Origin: Trichosphaerium sp. ATCC 40318
Lineage: Eukaryota; Discosea; Flabellinia; Trichosidae
Assembly (NCBI GenBank): GCA_038496445.1
Contig: JALMLS010000487.1
Location: 124,001-188,000, forward strand
DNA length: 64,000 bases
Direction of reading: 5' to 3'
Below the pieces are notes generated by a model, which made no database searches, was not told the DNA's origin, and saw only the letters and a program-made list of their open reading frames with translations. Shown here piece by piece: positions 45,453 through 57,819 of this stretch. Position 1 is the first letter of the stretch. Each line of letters starts with the position of its first letter. A program made the position numbers and the translations under genes.

Positions 45453-46963
45453 TCGGCTGAAAAAGTCGCTTGTTGTACTATAAAAAAAACCGCCACTGTA
45501 TGTACATAAAATGTAACGAAAATTTTTCTGAACTGTTAGTGATTTTTTGGCCTTCAGTTGAAATGTCCCTACTCTTTTTCTCTTCTGGTAAATTGTACTC
45601 GTTGTCAGTATAGAGACGAAGCTATTGTGAAGATTATTAGTAGCTTATGTAATAATTATGGAGGGAATATTGATCGTTCCTCTGAAAGTACTTGTGGATA
45701 TTATGCGTTATCGTTGCAGGTAGTTTGGGATATCTATTCGCTTGTTTGTTCAAAATTGAATTTATTTAATTATATGATCAACCAACGAGCGAGTCTAGAT
45801 TGTGCTGTGGTTATTATGCACGTACTGACGCTGTTTCAATCATGTGTAAGTGTAAAAGCGCTGTGTCAGGTAAGCGATTTACTAGTGGAGTCTAATCGAC
45901 TATACGCGGCACACGACATTGTTGTTTACAATTGATCTTTGGTTTATCTTTTTGACACTGAGCTTTAGGCGCAATTGGCATCACAACAAAAAGGATGGTA
46001 CCTACAACAACTAGGTTGAACCATGTAACGTTTGGCGCAACATAGTTGAAGTTCGAACGCTTTACTACCTCAGGTGCGTTCTATTCAAAAAATAGCGCCA
46101 TAATACTTCATCTGTTCATCTTGCTAATTGTTACGGTCTAGGTGAATACTATGTCTGATTTCCAGAAAAAAAAATCGAATTTGGAATTATCTGGCTTGAA
46201 AACGTTTTAAAGAACTAGTTTTAGCTTTACCCTGTTACGCCAGTACGTAGTATTTTACCACGCATTGTAGCGCTACACAAGATTAGACAGAATATTCGCA
46301 GTTGACTTCTGACTTTGTTATTTTAAAAATAGAGTTATACCTTGAAAACGTCCTCTCACGCGCCATTTTTATTGTTGATGAGTACGTAGTGCACTTGCAG
46401 TTTTTTTTAGCATTATATTTCGTATTTTTCCGCTTTTGCATCATTTGTTGTCCATCCACCTCACACATTTCTGTTCACGTTTTTTTTGCATTTACAAGGG
46501 AGAAAACTGTCTCTCTTGAGTTATACAAAAAAACTATCACATTTTTTGAAAATGAAGAAACTATGGTAAAACTGATCAAGCTACGTCCAGGCTACGCGTT
46601 TGGTGGATGTTTGATTCAGAATCAAACAATACTGTACACGAGAAAACTCAACTTTGCTTTACGCCGAACGCTAGCCGGAAATTGTTTTATATTGAAATTT
46701 TTCAATCGTGCAACTACAATAATGGGCGCGGGCTACAAAACAACTAGTTCGTTACGAAATTTTTGCGTTACGAAACAAACCCCACATCTCGCTTAAACAA
46801 ATCCCACTTATTTCTACAAACCGATTTGGAACTAACACAAACATCATAGCGGTTTAGCACACGAAAAATAACTTTTTTTGGATTTTCTCCGTGAATCGGT
46901 ATTTCTATAATTTACCGTCGCAAGCCAGAAATAGCACGCGCTGCGTGATCTTTGTCCTTCTAT
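45453..46963. other. Spacer with two weak open frames
   Basis: Open frames at 45558-45935 (+, Cys- and Leu-rich, about 125 codons) and 46302-46796 (+, about 164 codons, hydrophobic then basic) lack ATG at their beginnings and show no domain. Both may be gene remnants or chance. I do not call them as genes. Confidence 0.3.
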
Positions 46964-49900
46964 ATGGCACAGTCATCGGATAGCTCTAGTGAGCAAGGAT
47001 ATAACGACTACATAGATAGAACACTTGCAAGAGCAAGCCATCGTGGTTTATCTGAGCTTAGAAGACGAGAGGACAGTTCAAGGCAATCAAGCAAGAAAGC
47101 TGAGCTTTTTAGGCTTGTTTATATACCAAAGGGTTTCAAAGTACATGAAATCCTGTCTGGTATGTCTTTCTACGTACTAAGGTGCGTAAACAGTCGTTTA
47201 AAACGCTCTTCTTTGAATTTAAAAGCGTGTTTTTTATTGTTCGTAGTTTTCTTGTTATTAACACGTCTACCTTCTTTATAGGCAAAGAGACAGCCATAAA
47301 TACCTACTACATAATGGTGTTTCTAGTATTGATTGTAGTACAAGACCTAGTTTCAAGAGTCGTAGTTTAAAATCTATTGGGAGGCGTAGATCGTCTAATG
47401 GATCAAGTTCTATGGTTACTGACGTTGAAACGATTGAAACGAAATCTCCCATTTTAGCAATGTTTGTTTATAAATTGTTTGTATTGACTATACACAAGAC
47501 AAACGCGCAGTGCTTTATGCAGGTAACGTATTTTAAGCTTATGCTGGCATTTTATTCCATTTTTGGTATTTTTCTTCTTTTTTTTCTCGTTTTTTTCGAA
47601 AAATGCGGTTTCTTCTCTTTGTGGAGCATGTTTTATCTTGTTGTACCATAAAAAATAGCATTGGTTATACCTACTCTTGTATCACTATGCTAATACTCAA
47701 AAACAAATACCATGAAGCTCGTTTTTTGATTTTCTTTTTTTTGGGAAATTATGCGTAGTTTTTTTTTGTATTGGCTCAATTCTTGATTTGACCTAACTCC
47801 ATGTGTTATCAGGTGTATAGTGTAACCAAACAAGAGACTAAAACAGTGAAATTTATCGATGCAAAGTGGCAATTACCTATTGTTTCTTTTATCGTAAACG
47901 ATAGCCGTATAGTCATAGTAGACAAGTCTGCTATACACTCTTATAAGCATGAGAGTAAGAAGGATAAGATGTTTCATCTTCTTGGGAATATATCAATCAA
48001 ACTATCTCTTACGCGTCCAAACCCTAAATTTTCTCGGATTTTCAGAAACAAACTGTTTTTGGCTAATGCGAAGCAATTCCGTGTTGTTAACTTGGATGTT
48101 GGTTGGAATGAGTATACAGCTAATTTGGATATTGATACATTCTTTTGTTTGAAGTATAGTCATAATTTTGTGTCTGCTTCCATTGGCTCTGATGTAAGGA
48201 CTTGGGAATATCCAAAAGCAAAAAAAGGGTCTGTTCTTCAAATGTCTTCTGGCAAGCCTGCTGTAAGTTGGCATCAAGGGAAGTCTGTTTATACTGCTAT
48301 TCATGTAGATAGATCTTATATTATAACAGGAGATGAAGCTGGTCAAATATGTTTATTGTGCGTCCTACATTTTGTGATTTCTTTTAGTTTTTTTTTTTTT
48401 TGGTTTCCAGTGCCAAGCCAAAACAACAGGCTCTTCTTTCCATAGAAAAGTAGCCTGTTCGCCACTTTGTGGTTTTACTACGGTCGATGTAGGGACAGCG
48501 AGAACCTCATTCGTGCGGTTCTTTTGTTGTCCGAAAATCGAAACTTTCGTACTTTTCGGAATTTTTTTCTCGATTTTTCCGCTTCTGATTTCGAAGTTCG
48601 TAAAAAACTCCGATGTTGACTGAAAAACAATCGTGATACTTTTGCAATAGTTTTTGTTTCTTCTCAGCACATATATCTTCGTGTATGTTATAACGTTCCT
48701 TTGTTAATGTATCTTTAGTCAAAGCCACGAAACGTCGTATTGTTATGATATTAATACACCAGAACTACAAGAGGATGATTATGTAAGTATTAAACTTCTT
48801 TTTTTTGAAATCAAAAAATAAGCAAACTAATCTGTTCGCTCTAAAGGACACAAATCTAAACACAAGGGACTTGTCAAACCTTAATTTTAGCAAATGTATT
48901 ACATGTATAAAGAGAGTCAGTTCATGTGTCGTCACAGGTCATAAAAAAGGGTAAGGCACTAGACACAACTAAGAAGCAATTTCTTTTTTTTTTCTTTTTT
49001 TTCTTCAGATATTAAGCTTATTTCCTCTTTTCAGGTATGTCTGTGTTTGGGATCTGAACAAACGTAATCAGAAGAAGCCGCTCATAAAATTAAATATGAA
49101 TGCTCCTGTACATAGTTTTATGGTTACAGATAGAATGATAACTGTTGGTACGAATATTTTAAGAATTTACTAGAAAAACAACAAAAAAATACCTTTCCTA
49201 CAAATACTGACCTTTGCAGCATCCTATGATAAAGCGAGAAATACAAGTAGATTAAATGCATGGATTATCAATGTTCCAAACTTTTTTAGTGTACGTACTG
49301 GACCAACAACGAACAAACGTTTTTGGTTATTTTTTCCTCGTTTTTTTTAATTTCTTTTGGAACGAGTTTTCGCCCGTTGCTCATTCATCTTTAGTATGAA
49401 GTCACAATTGACAGTATAAATAATGAACCATCGAGTACAAATGCTAGTCAAACAATAGTAGACGCATTTGGTGATCCAGTACACTGGCTAGAGGATACAA
49501 TTCGAAAATTTCAATTTACTATTGTTGTATTTATTGCAGAAGGCGCTTCACTTTTAGACTCAGTACGTACCTACATCCCGACCAACATGCTGTTTCTAGT
49601 ATGATAACAACCTTTAGCATTATCTACAACGATGGAACAGCCTGTATAAAACAATAACATCAGGTGGTGGTGAAGTCTTAGTGATATCAGCAGAGTCTGA
49701 TGAGGAAGTATCAACATATGCTAAATTATATGTTATGGGATGTGTATCTGATCGAATGAATGTACTATCTCGATTTTTCGGTCTCAGCTCTTCCAAGAAA
49801 ACCGGTATGTATCATCCAGGTAAACTGAAAAGAGGACGAAGAAGCCTTTTATTGAATTGGTTTAGGTGTTTTTGTGATGTCACGAACACGTGATGTGATG

Positions 49901-50476
49901 TACAACTGGGAGGGTAAGAATTCTGGTGTTGTGAGGTAAGAAATTATATATTTGAGTGCTGTTGTGTTTATTTCGTCTATGTAGGCCTGATCCTTATGAT
50001 ATTGTACTTGGAGTACTATCTAATGACGGAAAGCGTAAGTAATCTTTTTTTTTTGGTTTTTTTTTGAAAGACTCCAATTAAACAACTTTGTCTTATTTAT
50101 GTCATTAGAATTGAAGACATCTGGCGGATTTTTCTGTTGTGGTAAACAACCGCGTACGTAATTTAGGATGATATCGTGATTGCGATAATTCCGAAAAGCT
50201 TGGAGTGTTTAACGTTGGGTTTTATTTTTCTTTCTTTTTTTTTTTTGTTGGTTTTACCATACATATTTTTTCCTGTTTTTTTTTTGCCTGTTGTTAATGT
50301 TCACGTGTTTAGGTATTGTTGTAAGCAAGAGCAATGTTAATGTCGAGAGAAATATGCTTAAATCATTTGTTACAGACACCCCGAACATTATGTCGGGTAG
50401 AAACAACAGAAGACGTAAGAGAAATAGTCCGCAAAGTAGCAATATTAGACCCAAAGCTAAAGCAAATAGAACATAG
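46964..50476 (+). CDS. WD-repeat protein with a peroxiredoxin-like C-terminal domain
   Basis: ATG at 46964 (M-A-Q-S-S-D-S-S-S). A Ser/Arg-rich N-terminal region is followed by a WD40-type propeller: F-C-L-K-Y-S-H-N-F-V-S-A-S-I-G-S-D-V-R-T-W, then Y-I-I-T-G-D-E-A-G-Q, then C-V-V-T-G-H-K-K-G-Y-V-C-V-W-D (47800-49180). After 49400 the frame continues into a thioredoxin-fold segment like the AhpC/TSA_2 family (F-T-I-V-V-F-I-A-E-G-A-S, V-L-V-I-S-A-E-S-D, G-V-F-V-M-S, R-P-D-P-Y-D-I-V). The redox Cys positions (C-x2-C) are missing. The tail is basic (R-R-R-K-R) and ends at TAG 50474-50476. The fusion could be two merged genes; the exons stay in frame throughout. Function unknown. Confidence 0.62.
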
Positions 50477-51572
50477 CAAATGTACGTTAGAATATCAAAA
50501 AGATTTTATTTAAATTCATCATTCGCAAGCATACTCCATAAATTCGAAGCTTGCAAACAAGTTATTTTGTGGCAGTTGTGATGTGAAGTCTTTCTTTCTT
50601 TTTTTTTTTTTGGATTGAAGAGAATGCATTTTTACTTTACTGAAATCACTTTGTAAAAACCCTCAAATTGTTGTTTTGATACCCTCAAAAAGTATTTGGA
50701 TATAAGGTCTTATTTGTTATAGTTAAAGTCTTCTAAAGAGCGTTACAACTTCTGCTCAATAGCTTCTTTCTCAAAAGTAAAAAACAGATTTTATTAAAGA
50801 TGGTTTACTTACACAAATGATAGGTGAGCTTATTCTATACCTATAAACTGTAATAGATAGTACTGCAGCCCCTTCGAGAGTCCTAGTGTTTAATAAGAAG
50901 TACATGGGCGGTTTGGTTGGATTTTTATTTGTACAAAGGTAACGGGAGAAGAATAAGTGTAAAAGAAAGAATGTAAAATAATACGAAAGAAAAAATAAAA
51001 GCAAACATTATTACATCCTTGTGCCATTATGAACGCATTTCAATTGAACCTCTTGATCATTGATTTAAATCCGTCTGATATTTTGAGTGCCATGTTTTCT
51101 TGCCCTTTCCATTACATGCTAACGATGAATAGTGAGTTGTTTGTTTTACGCACCAATATTCAACCCGCATATTACTTTAAATGGCCTTGGCAATACAGTA
51201 GCAAATCACGTGATAAGGACATAAGGCTAATAAGAGATTGAGTGGGGCTACAGCATAACCTCCGTAAGGAAAAAGCCACGTCTGAGTTAAGCTCATAGTG
51301 CTGTCAGAAATAACAACTCGTGAGCTACGCTACTAAAAAAGCCACAATTGTGCTGATGAATTTGTTTCACATAACACCCTACAGTGCTTCAATATTGGAT
51401 GGATATAGCTGATGTTGTAGGTCTAGAAAGAAAGCTCAAATACTTATAGATATTATTACAATAATTTTGTGAATGCGAGAAAGGTTTTGATGCATAGTGG
51501 TAGGATACTTGATGTGCAGTGAAAAAAAAGAGTACTTCACTAACAAAAACTTTCACTACACTTACAAACATC
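50477..51572. other. Spacer upstream of the Mucin2_WxxW gene
   Basis: About 1.1 kb without a supported gene. Minor hydrophobic open frames occur on the minus strand at 50771-51004. CACGTG is at 51207-51212. Confidence 0.35.
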
Positions 51573-52539
51573 ATGTACAGCAAAGCCTTTATTACTACGA
51601 TTATATGTTGTATTTGCGCTCATCATCTTGTTCTCTCACAAAGTGCGACTCTTGTTACTTACTCCTCTCATCTTTCTAATAGGTTTTCCGCTTCCTTTCT
51701 GCCCTGAGGATAACTGGTCACGTTGGTGAGTTAAGCATTGCCACAGTAACTTCTAATGGCAACAGGTTCGACGCAGACAATCCTAAAGGGAACGGCGAGT
51801 ATGAGTCAATATACAACCATAAACGCATAAACAACGGTCGACTGTGTAAGTTCATCTATTTACTCAAAATTACTGACTTATCCACAAAAAAGGTCCAATT
51901 GGTACTCAAGCTTCTAATGTCCAGTGTGTTGATTATTATAACGGAAGCGATTGGAGAGATTACAAAGACGACTATAATTTCACAGCACCGTGTACAGTAC
52001 GAAGCGGATTCCAGTGTAGGAATAGCGATAATTCGAAGACATGTCCAAATATGAAAGTAAGATACTGCTGTGATTCTTGTATAGGAACGTGGAGTCAATG
52101 GTACGCCCTTAGTTTTTTCATATGCTATCCGTTTTCTTTAGTAAGCCTTTTCATCTTCTTTGTTAGGTACAATGACGACGTACCATGTGGTCGTGGTGAG
52201 TACGAATCTACATACAACCATGAGCGAATCCATACTGGAAATGTATGCCCTGAGAACTACAATGCAAAGGTTCCCACACAGGCTCAATGTGTATCGGTGG
52301 CTAGCGAAGAAAAATGGTCAGACATTGTACCGAGAGTGATTTACAAAGTACCATGTACACCTACCGGAGGCCTTGAATGTGTTAACAGCGAAAACAATGT
52401 CACGTGCCCTGATATGAAAGTACGATATTGTTGCCAAGCGGACAATGTCACTGTTAATGCCAATAGTCAATACAAGGTTGAGTTTCCGTTCAGGACTTTG
52501 TGGTTATTATTTTTGCTGTTTTTACCAATGTTAAGTTAA
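51573..52539 (+). CDS. Surface protein with two Mucin2_WxxW domains
   Basis: ATG at 51573 starts a signal peptide (I-I-C-C-I-C-A-H-H-L-V-L-S). A 40-nt intron joins A|GT to C-P-E-D-N-W-S-R-W-F. Two domains of about 85 residues follow, with the same cysteine pattern: W-S-x-W, G-E-Y-E-S-x-Y-N-H-x-R-I, C-P, C-[TV], G-[FL]-[EQ]-C-x-N, T-C-P-[DN]-M-K-V-R-Y-C-C. This is the Mucin2_WxxW domain known from CILP, mucins and otogelin of animals. A hydrophobic C-terminal segment (L-W-L-L-F-L-L-F-L) with no charged tail suggests a GPI-anchor signal. It is probably displayed on the cell surface or in an extracellular matrix. The neighbouring gene is unrelated. Confidence 0.87.
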
Positions 52540-52924
52540 AGAGCTTACCAATAAATCCATACCTTGTTAAATAAACATTGAGTTTATGCTACATTTTGAG
52601 TTGTTAGAGCAATATTGGTTTTGACTAAGGCTTGTCTTAGTAAAATTCAAGCTAAATAAACTCCTTTAATATGAAATTGCACAGCTTAAACCCGATAGCC
52701 ACAGGTTCAGTCAGTTATGGCCGGAGTCAACTGCCACTTTAAAGGTTGCTGCGCCATTTTCTAGTGAATTACTACAGGGTTTTTTACGATTTTGAGCTAC
52801 TCTTGCCGTAAAGTCCTGCGCGATACCTACAGACGGGCTACACTCGAGTTGTTGGGAACTTATTCACGTGACCATGATAGTTTTACACTTTGTATTTTGG
52901 GTAGTTCTGTATTTATTTACTACA
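52540..52924. other. Convergent 3' spacer
   Basis: A 385-nt spacer between the stop of the WxxW gene and the stop of LRR-5. No gene was seen. CACGTG is at 52865-52870. Confidence 0.35.
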
Positions 52925-54433
52925 TTACCATGTTTGTATTTCTATGTTTCTTTCTTTGAGATAAGCACAACATTCTGTTATGATTTTGTGCTCCTTTTTG
53001 ATATTGAGTGTGCGTAGCCTAGATAATGATTTGATTCCTTTACTTGTTACATTTAAACCTCTACCAATGTATAAGACTTCAACATTAGAAAGATGAAACA
53101 GCCAATCATCTGCTACTTTATCCGGCAAGTAAGCAGTTTGAACATCTCCAAGACTTTTCATACAAGTACCAGTGATGCCATCACAGCCTGTAAGATTAAT
53201 ATTCTTTACACCAACCAAAGCTGAAACTCCCTCATCTGTTACTGATGTGCCAGTTAAATCTATGGTATGTACTCCAGAAATACTTTGAAACGACTCACCA
53301 GTGATACCCCTACACCCGCATAAATTGATTGTATGTACACCAGAAAGTGGAATAAGCCATTTGTCTGTTATGTTCATTGTGGCATACAGATTAATGGTAT
53401 GTACGCCAGCAAGGTATTTCATACACTCTCCAGTGATACGCTGACAAAATGAAAGATCAATATTCTTAACACCAACCAAAGCTGAAATGCCCTTGTCTGT
53501 GACTGATGTACAACCTATATCTATGGTATGTACACCAGCTAATGCTAAAATACCTTCATCTGTCACTGCTGATGCATTTAAATATGCAGCATGCACTCCA
53601 GCAAGTGCCGAAATGCCTACATCTGAAATGGCTCCAACATTTCTAATGTGTATGGTATGTACACCAGCAAGTGCTGAAATGCCTGCATCTGAGATTCCTC
53701 GACAGTGACTAATATGTATGGTGTGTACACCGGCTAGCGCTGCAAGACCTATATCAGTGATAGGTGTTCGAAATAGAGTTAAGGTATGTATACCAGCTAA
53801 TGCTTTGAAACCTTCATCTGTCATGTTGGTGCATTCACTAAGTACTAAAGTGTGTAGTCCCGAGAATGTAGACAATACACCATCCGTTACAGCACAGACT
53901 CTAAGCTTCATATTTGGTAACCCTGAAAGAGATTTCAAACAACTCTCTGATATTTGGTTCATATGTGTCATAGAAATAGATTTAAGGTGCTTTCGAACAC
54001 GAGAAATTCCTGCGTCTGTTATTCTAGGACAATGGATTAACTTCAACTGCTGTACGCCATAAATACGTTGTAATCCTTCATCTGTTAAATGGCCATGGAT
54101 ACCATTGAGCACTATGGAGCGTACACCAGAAAGAAAAGCGAGATGTGAGTCTTTTATCTTAAAGCACACTATTTGAGTGTTCTTTAAGAGAGGGCTTCCG
54201 CAGAGACGAGAATAACCTGTATTTGACGAAACTGTGATAACAGCGTATCCGACAAGGTGGTGAATGACGTCTGATAGCAATTTGCAGCTTTGAGAAACGA
54301 GGAATCGAGATGAACGGTCTACATATGATAGCATATGAGCTAATATCTCTGTTGGCATGTCAACAAGCTCTTTATTTGTTAATTCGCTTGTGGAAGTTGT
54401 AAACAGGGTTTCTTTAGTACAAGCGCTTTCCAT
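52925..54433 (-). CDS. F-box / leucine-rich repeat protein (LRR-5)
   Basis: A single exon of 502 codons, ATG at 54431-54433. The N-terminal F-box-like region (V-D-M-P-T-E-I-L-A-H-M-L-S-Y-V-D-R-S-S-R-F-L) and the last 150 residues match LRR-1 closely. The middle contains extra LRR units (about 15 in all), several written G-I-S-A-L-A-G-V-H-T-I-H-I. LRR-1 and LRR-5 therefore differ mainly by loss or gain of internal repeats. CACGTG at 54513-54518 lies 80 nt upstream. It is a probable SCF substrate receptor. Confidence 0.83.
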   Translation of the reverse strand: MESACTKETLFTTSTSELTNKELVDMPTEILAHMLSYVDRSSRFLVSQSCKLLSDVIHHLVGYAVITVSSNTGYSRLCGSPLLKNTQIVCFKIKDSHLAFLSGVRSIVLNGIHGHLTDEGLQRIYGVQQLKLIHCPRITDAGISRVRKHLKSISMTHMNQISESCLKSLSGLPNMKLRVCAVTDGVLSTFSGLHTLVLSECTNMTDEGFKALAGIHTLTLFRTPITDIGLAALAGVHTIHISHCRGISDAGISALAGVHTIHIRNVGAISDVGISALAGVHAAYLNASAVTDEGILALAGVHTIDIGCTSVTDKGISALVGVKNIDLSFCQRITGECMKYLAGVHTINLYATMNITDKWLIPLSGVHTINLCGCRGITGESFQSISGVHTIDLTGTSVTDEGVSALVGVKNINLTGCDGITGTCMKSLGDVQTAYLPDKVADDWLFHLSNVEVLYIGRGLNVTSKGIKSLSRLRTLNIKKEHKIITECCAYLKERNIEIQTW

Positions 54434-55280
54434 TGCTTATTGTAACGATGTAGTAGTATAAGCTTAAAACAATACTTTTACCACAAAAAAGTCAAAACAA
54501 GTTAAGGCTTATCACGTGATTTAGAGAAGAGTGGGATTCAATTATAGAGGTATCTCTAAATTTCTATAGCCGTTTAGCTAACTAAGCTTTGAGGACGGCT
54601 AAGAAAAATAAGGGAAACCGCAAGTCTTTTTTTTTGACTTTTTGCGTTTGTAGTTTTATTCTAAAACACGTTTATTCTGTTGTTGGTGTTTACTTTTACA
54701 AACGTCCACAACGCTGTTATTACCAACAATACCAATTTTACACACTGCACAACACCAACGAGAAAAAAACCAAAGTTGTTTACACGCATTTTTTTCTCCT
54801 TCACCTCTCGACAGCGAAGTCGATGACGACATCCAAAAATCTCAAGTTCACCTTCGAAATATTGTCAGTTTGGTTTCGTATGCATTTGCTAAGAAGTACT
54901 TGAAGATACAGGTCAGACCTGTATTAAGCAAATAATGTTGTCACAGAAGTTCGATTGAGAACCTTTCGCGCTAACAAAAACCTCGATTACTATAGAGATA
55001 CTATAATACAACATCATACGCGTCGAACAGGCGTATATAAGAACTCTAGTGATGATGTCGACATACTTTAATTCCTTTTGTAGAATACGATTTTTTTTTT
55101 TGATCAAAATCTGTTTCATACTTTCTGATTAAGTTATGATTCGCTTTATTAGGCCGTAACGTGTTTCTAACATATAAGTGGTTCTGTTAAGCATGTATAC
55201 AGGCCTTAGATGTGAACCAATGACGCGACACACGTTACTTAATTGGGTACTATTCGGGCAGCGTGTAGGATAGCGTAAAC
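54434..55280 (+). other. Spacer with a possible open exon (54651-54932)
   Basis: On the plus strand a frame of about 93 codons runs from an AG acceptor near 54650 to a TAA at about 54932. It includes E-V-D-D-D-I-Q-K-S and S-Y-A-F-A-K-K-Y-L-K-I. There is no start codon and no clear partner exon, so it is only a candidate. The region to 55280 is otherwise empty. Confidence 0.25.
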
Positions 55281-57262
55281 ATGTTTCTAATACTTACAGC
55301 TGTGTTTTTCCTTGTGTTAGCGGTTTACATCGCTTTTGAATTTATAATCCCATCAAGACGCGTGAAAATGAACAAGAAGGCTGTGCTGATTACAGGATGC
55401 GAGTAAGCAGCTGACTACAACTGAGAAAATAACGTAAGTAGCTCAGGTTTCGGTAATATGCTTGCGAGAAGACTAGATGAGGTATGGAATACATTCCCAT
55501 ACGTTTTAACGTGATGCAGCTTGGTATACCGGTATTTGCAGCATGTCTCACAAACGAAGGAGCGGAGGTACTCCAATCATGCACATCAGAGAGAGTGGCA
55601 ACATTAATATGCGACGTTACAAACCACGTACGTTTTTTTAACCATTTTATTTATTTTCGAACAACATCATAATAACGGCTGTAATTGTACATACCGTCAC
55701 CCTGCAATACCTCACGGAGGCTCGTTCACTTTATTTTATCCTTGAGATGCACACAGCATTCATACAACTTCTTCTTGACGTTTTTCTTTGCTGGTCCTTG
55801 ACAAACACGTCAGTACTGTTTATTTGAGATGGTTTTACAGAGATTTTAACACCAAGTTCTGCTTTTGGGTTTTTGGAGATATCTATTTTTTTTGGGTGTC
55901 GTTGTATGTGTAACACGTGATACATATCATGATTTAATACATGACGTACCTACGATATCCAGAAGGCAAAATAAGTGTTGTATTCAGTGTTTTGGAGCGA
56001 TCTTTTTTTGTGAATCTTTTTTTTTTGTCAACACTTTGAGAACAAATCAGAGTACTTACCTTTTATTAGGAAGACATAGAGAAGATGCACTATACAATAG
56101 ATCAAGTATGTAAACTACAAGGTATTCAATTGTGGGCGGTAGTAAACAACGCTGGTATTGGAACCGGTTGGCTTGTCGAACTAAATCCCATCGAAGTTTT
56201 CAAAAGGGTTATTGATGGTACACCAAAAAGAACTTTTATTAAAATCTTACTTCTTTAGTTAACCTCATGGGAGTCATCGCTGTAACTAAGATGATGCTTC
56301 GTGCGTCTATTGATAATAATTGATAATCTCACGTGAATACTAGCGCTTGTAAGAGAATGCAAAGGGAGAGTAATTAATGTTGCAAGCATGCTTGGTAGAT
56401 TTGCCTTACCAGGATTAAGCGCATATGCAGCTTCAAAGGTTAGGATTAGTTTTGTTGCGTTTTCTCTGATATCCCTTAGTTCGGTGTTGAAGGATTCAGC
56501 GACAGCCTGCGCCGTGAGATGCTACAATGGGGTGTTAAGGTTGTTCTAGTTGGTACGTCAAAAAGCCCTCAGTATTTTTTTTTCCATTTTTTCAATTTTT
56601 ATCTTTGCATGCCAACCAAGCCCTCACCACTATCTTTCCATCTTCCAATACAATTTCGAATTAATGCTGTAACATACACAACGGACCATTGTTATTTTTT
56701 TGACCGTAATGTTGTCTAGAACCTGGGTTTATGAAAACACCAATGTGTGATAAAGACAGGGTTAAAGAATTCCAAAAAGATTGTACGTGCTATCTTGTGC
56801 AATACCAATTATAAATACTTGTTATTTATTTCCTTATTCTTTTAGTATGGGCACGTGCAGAACCAACAATTAAAAAGGAATACGGCGGCACTGAGTTTTT
56901 TGATTCCGAGTGTAAAAAATCTCAAGAGTTTTTAGAGACGACAACACAGGATCCAGTTATCGTCATAGATGCATTGGTAAGTTATATATTTTACACTTAT
57001 ATATGTATTAAAATCAAGTCTATAGATTGAATCAATACTGAGTGTATCACCAAAGTCCAGGTTCGAAAACTTTTTTTTTGATTTCATTAAGTCTATTTTG
57101 CACGCGTTCAAGTCCGTTTCAGTCTTCTTCAAGGAGCTCCATTCGGAGTCTGTCATAAGGCAGGCAAATTTGATACTGGCTCCTTGTCGAATCACTATCC
57201 AGTCTGTTACTTGTACCAGCTGTTTTATTTTGTTTGTCCTGATTTGTATATTCTCTATTTGA
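55281..57262 (+). CDS. Short-chain dehydrogenase of the SDR9C (retinol / 17-beta-hydroxysteroid dehydrogenase) type
   Basis: ATG at 55281 starts a hydrophobic anchor (L-I-L-T-A-V-F-F-L-V-L-A-V). The cofactor motif is V-L-I-T-G-C-D-S-G-F-G-N, formed by splicing GA|C. The other motifs are V-N-N-A-G-I-G (N-N-A-G), the Ser of I-N-V-A-S-M-L-G-R-F, and the Y-A-A-S-K catalytic Tyr/Lys. V-E-P-G-F-M-K-T-P closes the core. The last exon (about 57030-57262) adds a helical tail ending in a second hydrophobic stretch (S-C-F-I-L-F-V-L-I-C-I-F). The motif set is that of RDH5/RDH16/HSD17B6/BDH1-like enzymes, which are NAD(P)-linked oxidoreductases of retinoids, steroids or hydroxybutyrate at the ER or mitochondria. 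The substrate cannot be told from sequence. Confidence 0.9.
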
Positions 57263-57819
57263 GACTATAGCTTATGTTGTATGTTTACACCTCTCTTCTA
57301 GATATTTGCTTGGCAAAGATGCTACACTATTTCATATTATCTCTTGGCTTCCTACAAGTATTCAAGATAGGATATATTATTCCTTGGCTTAAAGTTAGAA
57401 CTACTCAACAATTTTCTTTTTCTAGAACCAAAAAAAAAAAAAAGAGCTTGAGCTTCTTATGTAAACCTGTAATTTATAAAATAATTAGTGACCGTGAAGT
57501 TAGGTTGGTTATACAACATGACATCTATCTGATACTAGAATGACTTTACTTTGCTTGCCCAAATTCCATGTTCGAAAAGGAATTTACTAGTTTATCACTC
57601 ATGTTGTGGCCAGTCTATCCGCGACATATGCAACTCAACAATGCATGGTTCTTTGACAAGCTAAAAAGACTTTTGTCTAACATTTACACATATCATTGCT
57701 GTAAATGCGTTCTAGTGTTGTCTGAAAAATGCAGTTACTGTTTTGGTTGCAAGCCGAAGACATCTGTTCACATTCGGAATGTTGTTGTACAATTGAAATT
57801 ACTTAACTATTACCAGCAA
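57263..57819. other. Convergent 3' spacer
   Basis: This stretch lies between the SDR stop and the 3' end of the minus-strand F-box gene. Plus-strand frames that cross it (57274-58110) are rich in aromatic residues and appear to be non-coding or antisense to the F-box gene. Confidence 0.35.

Noticed and set aside
46302-46796. A 164-codon plus-strand frame as a gene
   Set aside because: It starts at TTG, shows no domain and has uneven composition; chance or a remnant is more likely.
53487-54062. Plus-strand open frames with regular C-T-P-A-S-A repeats
   Set aside because: They are the antisense shadow of the LRR-5 repeats, which explains their regularity.
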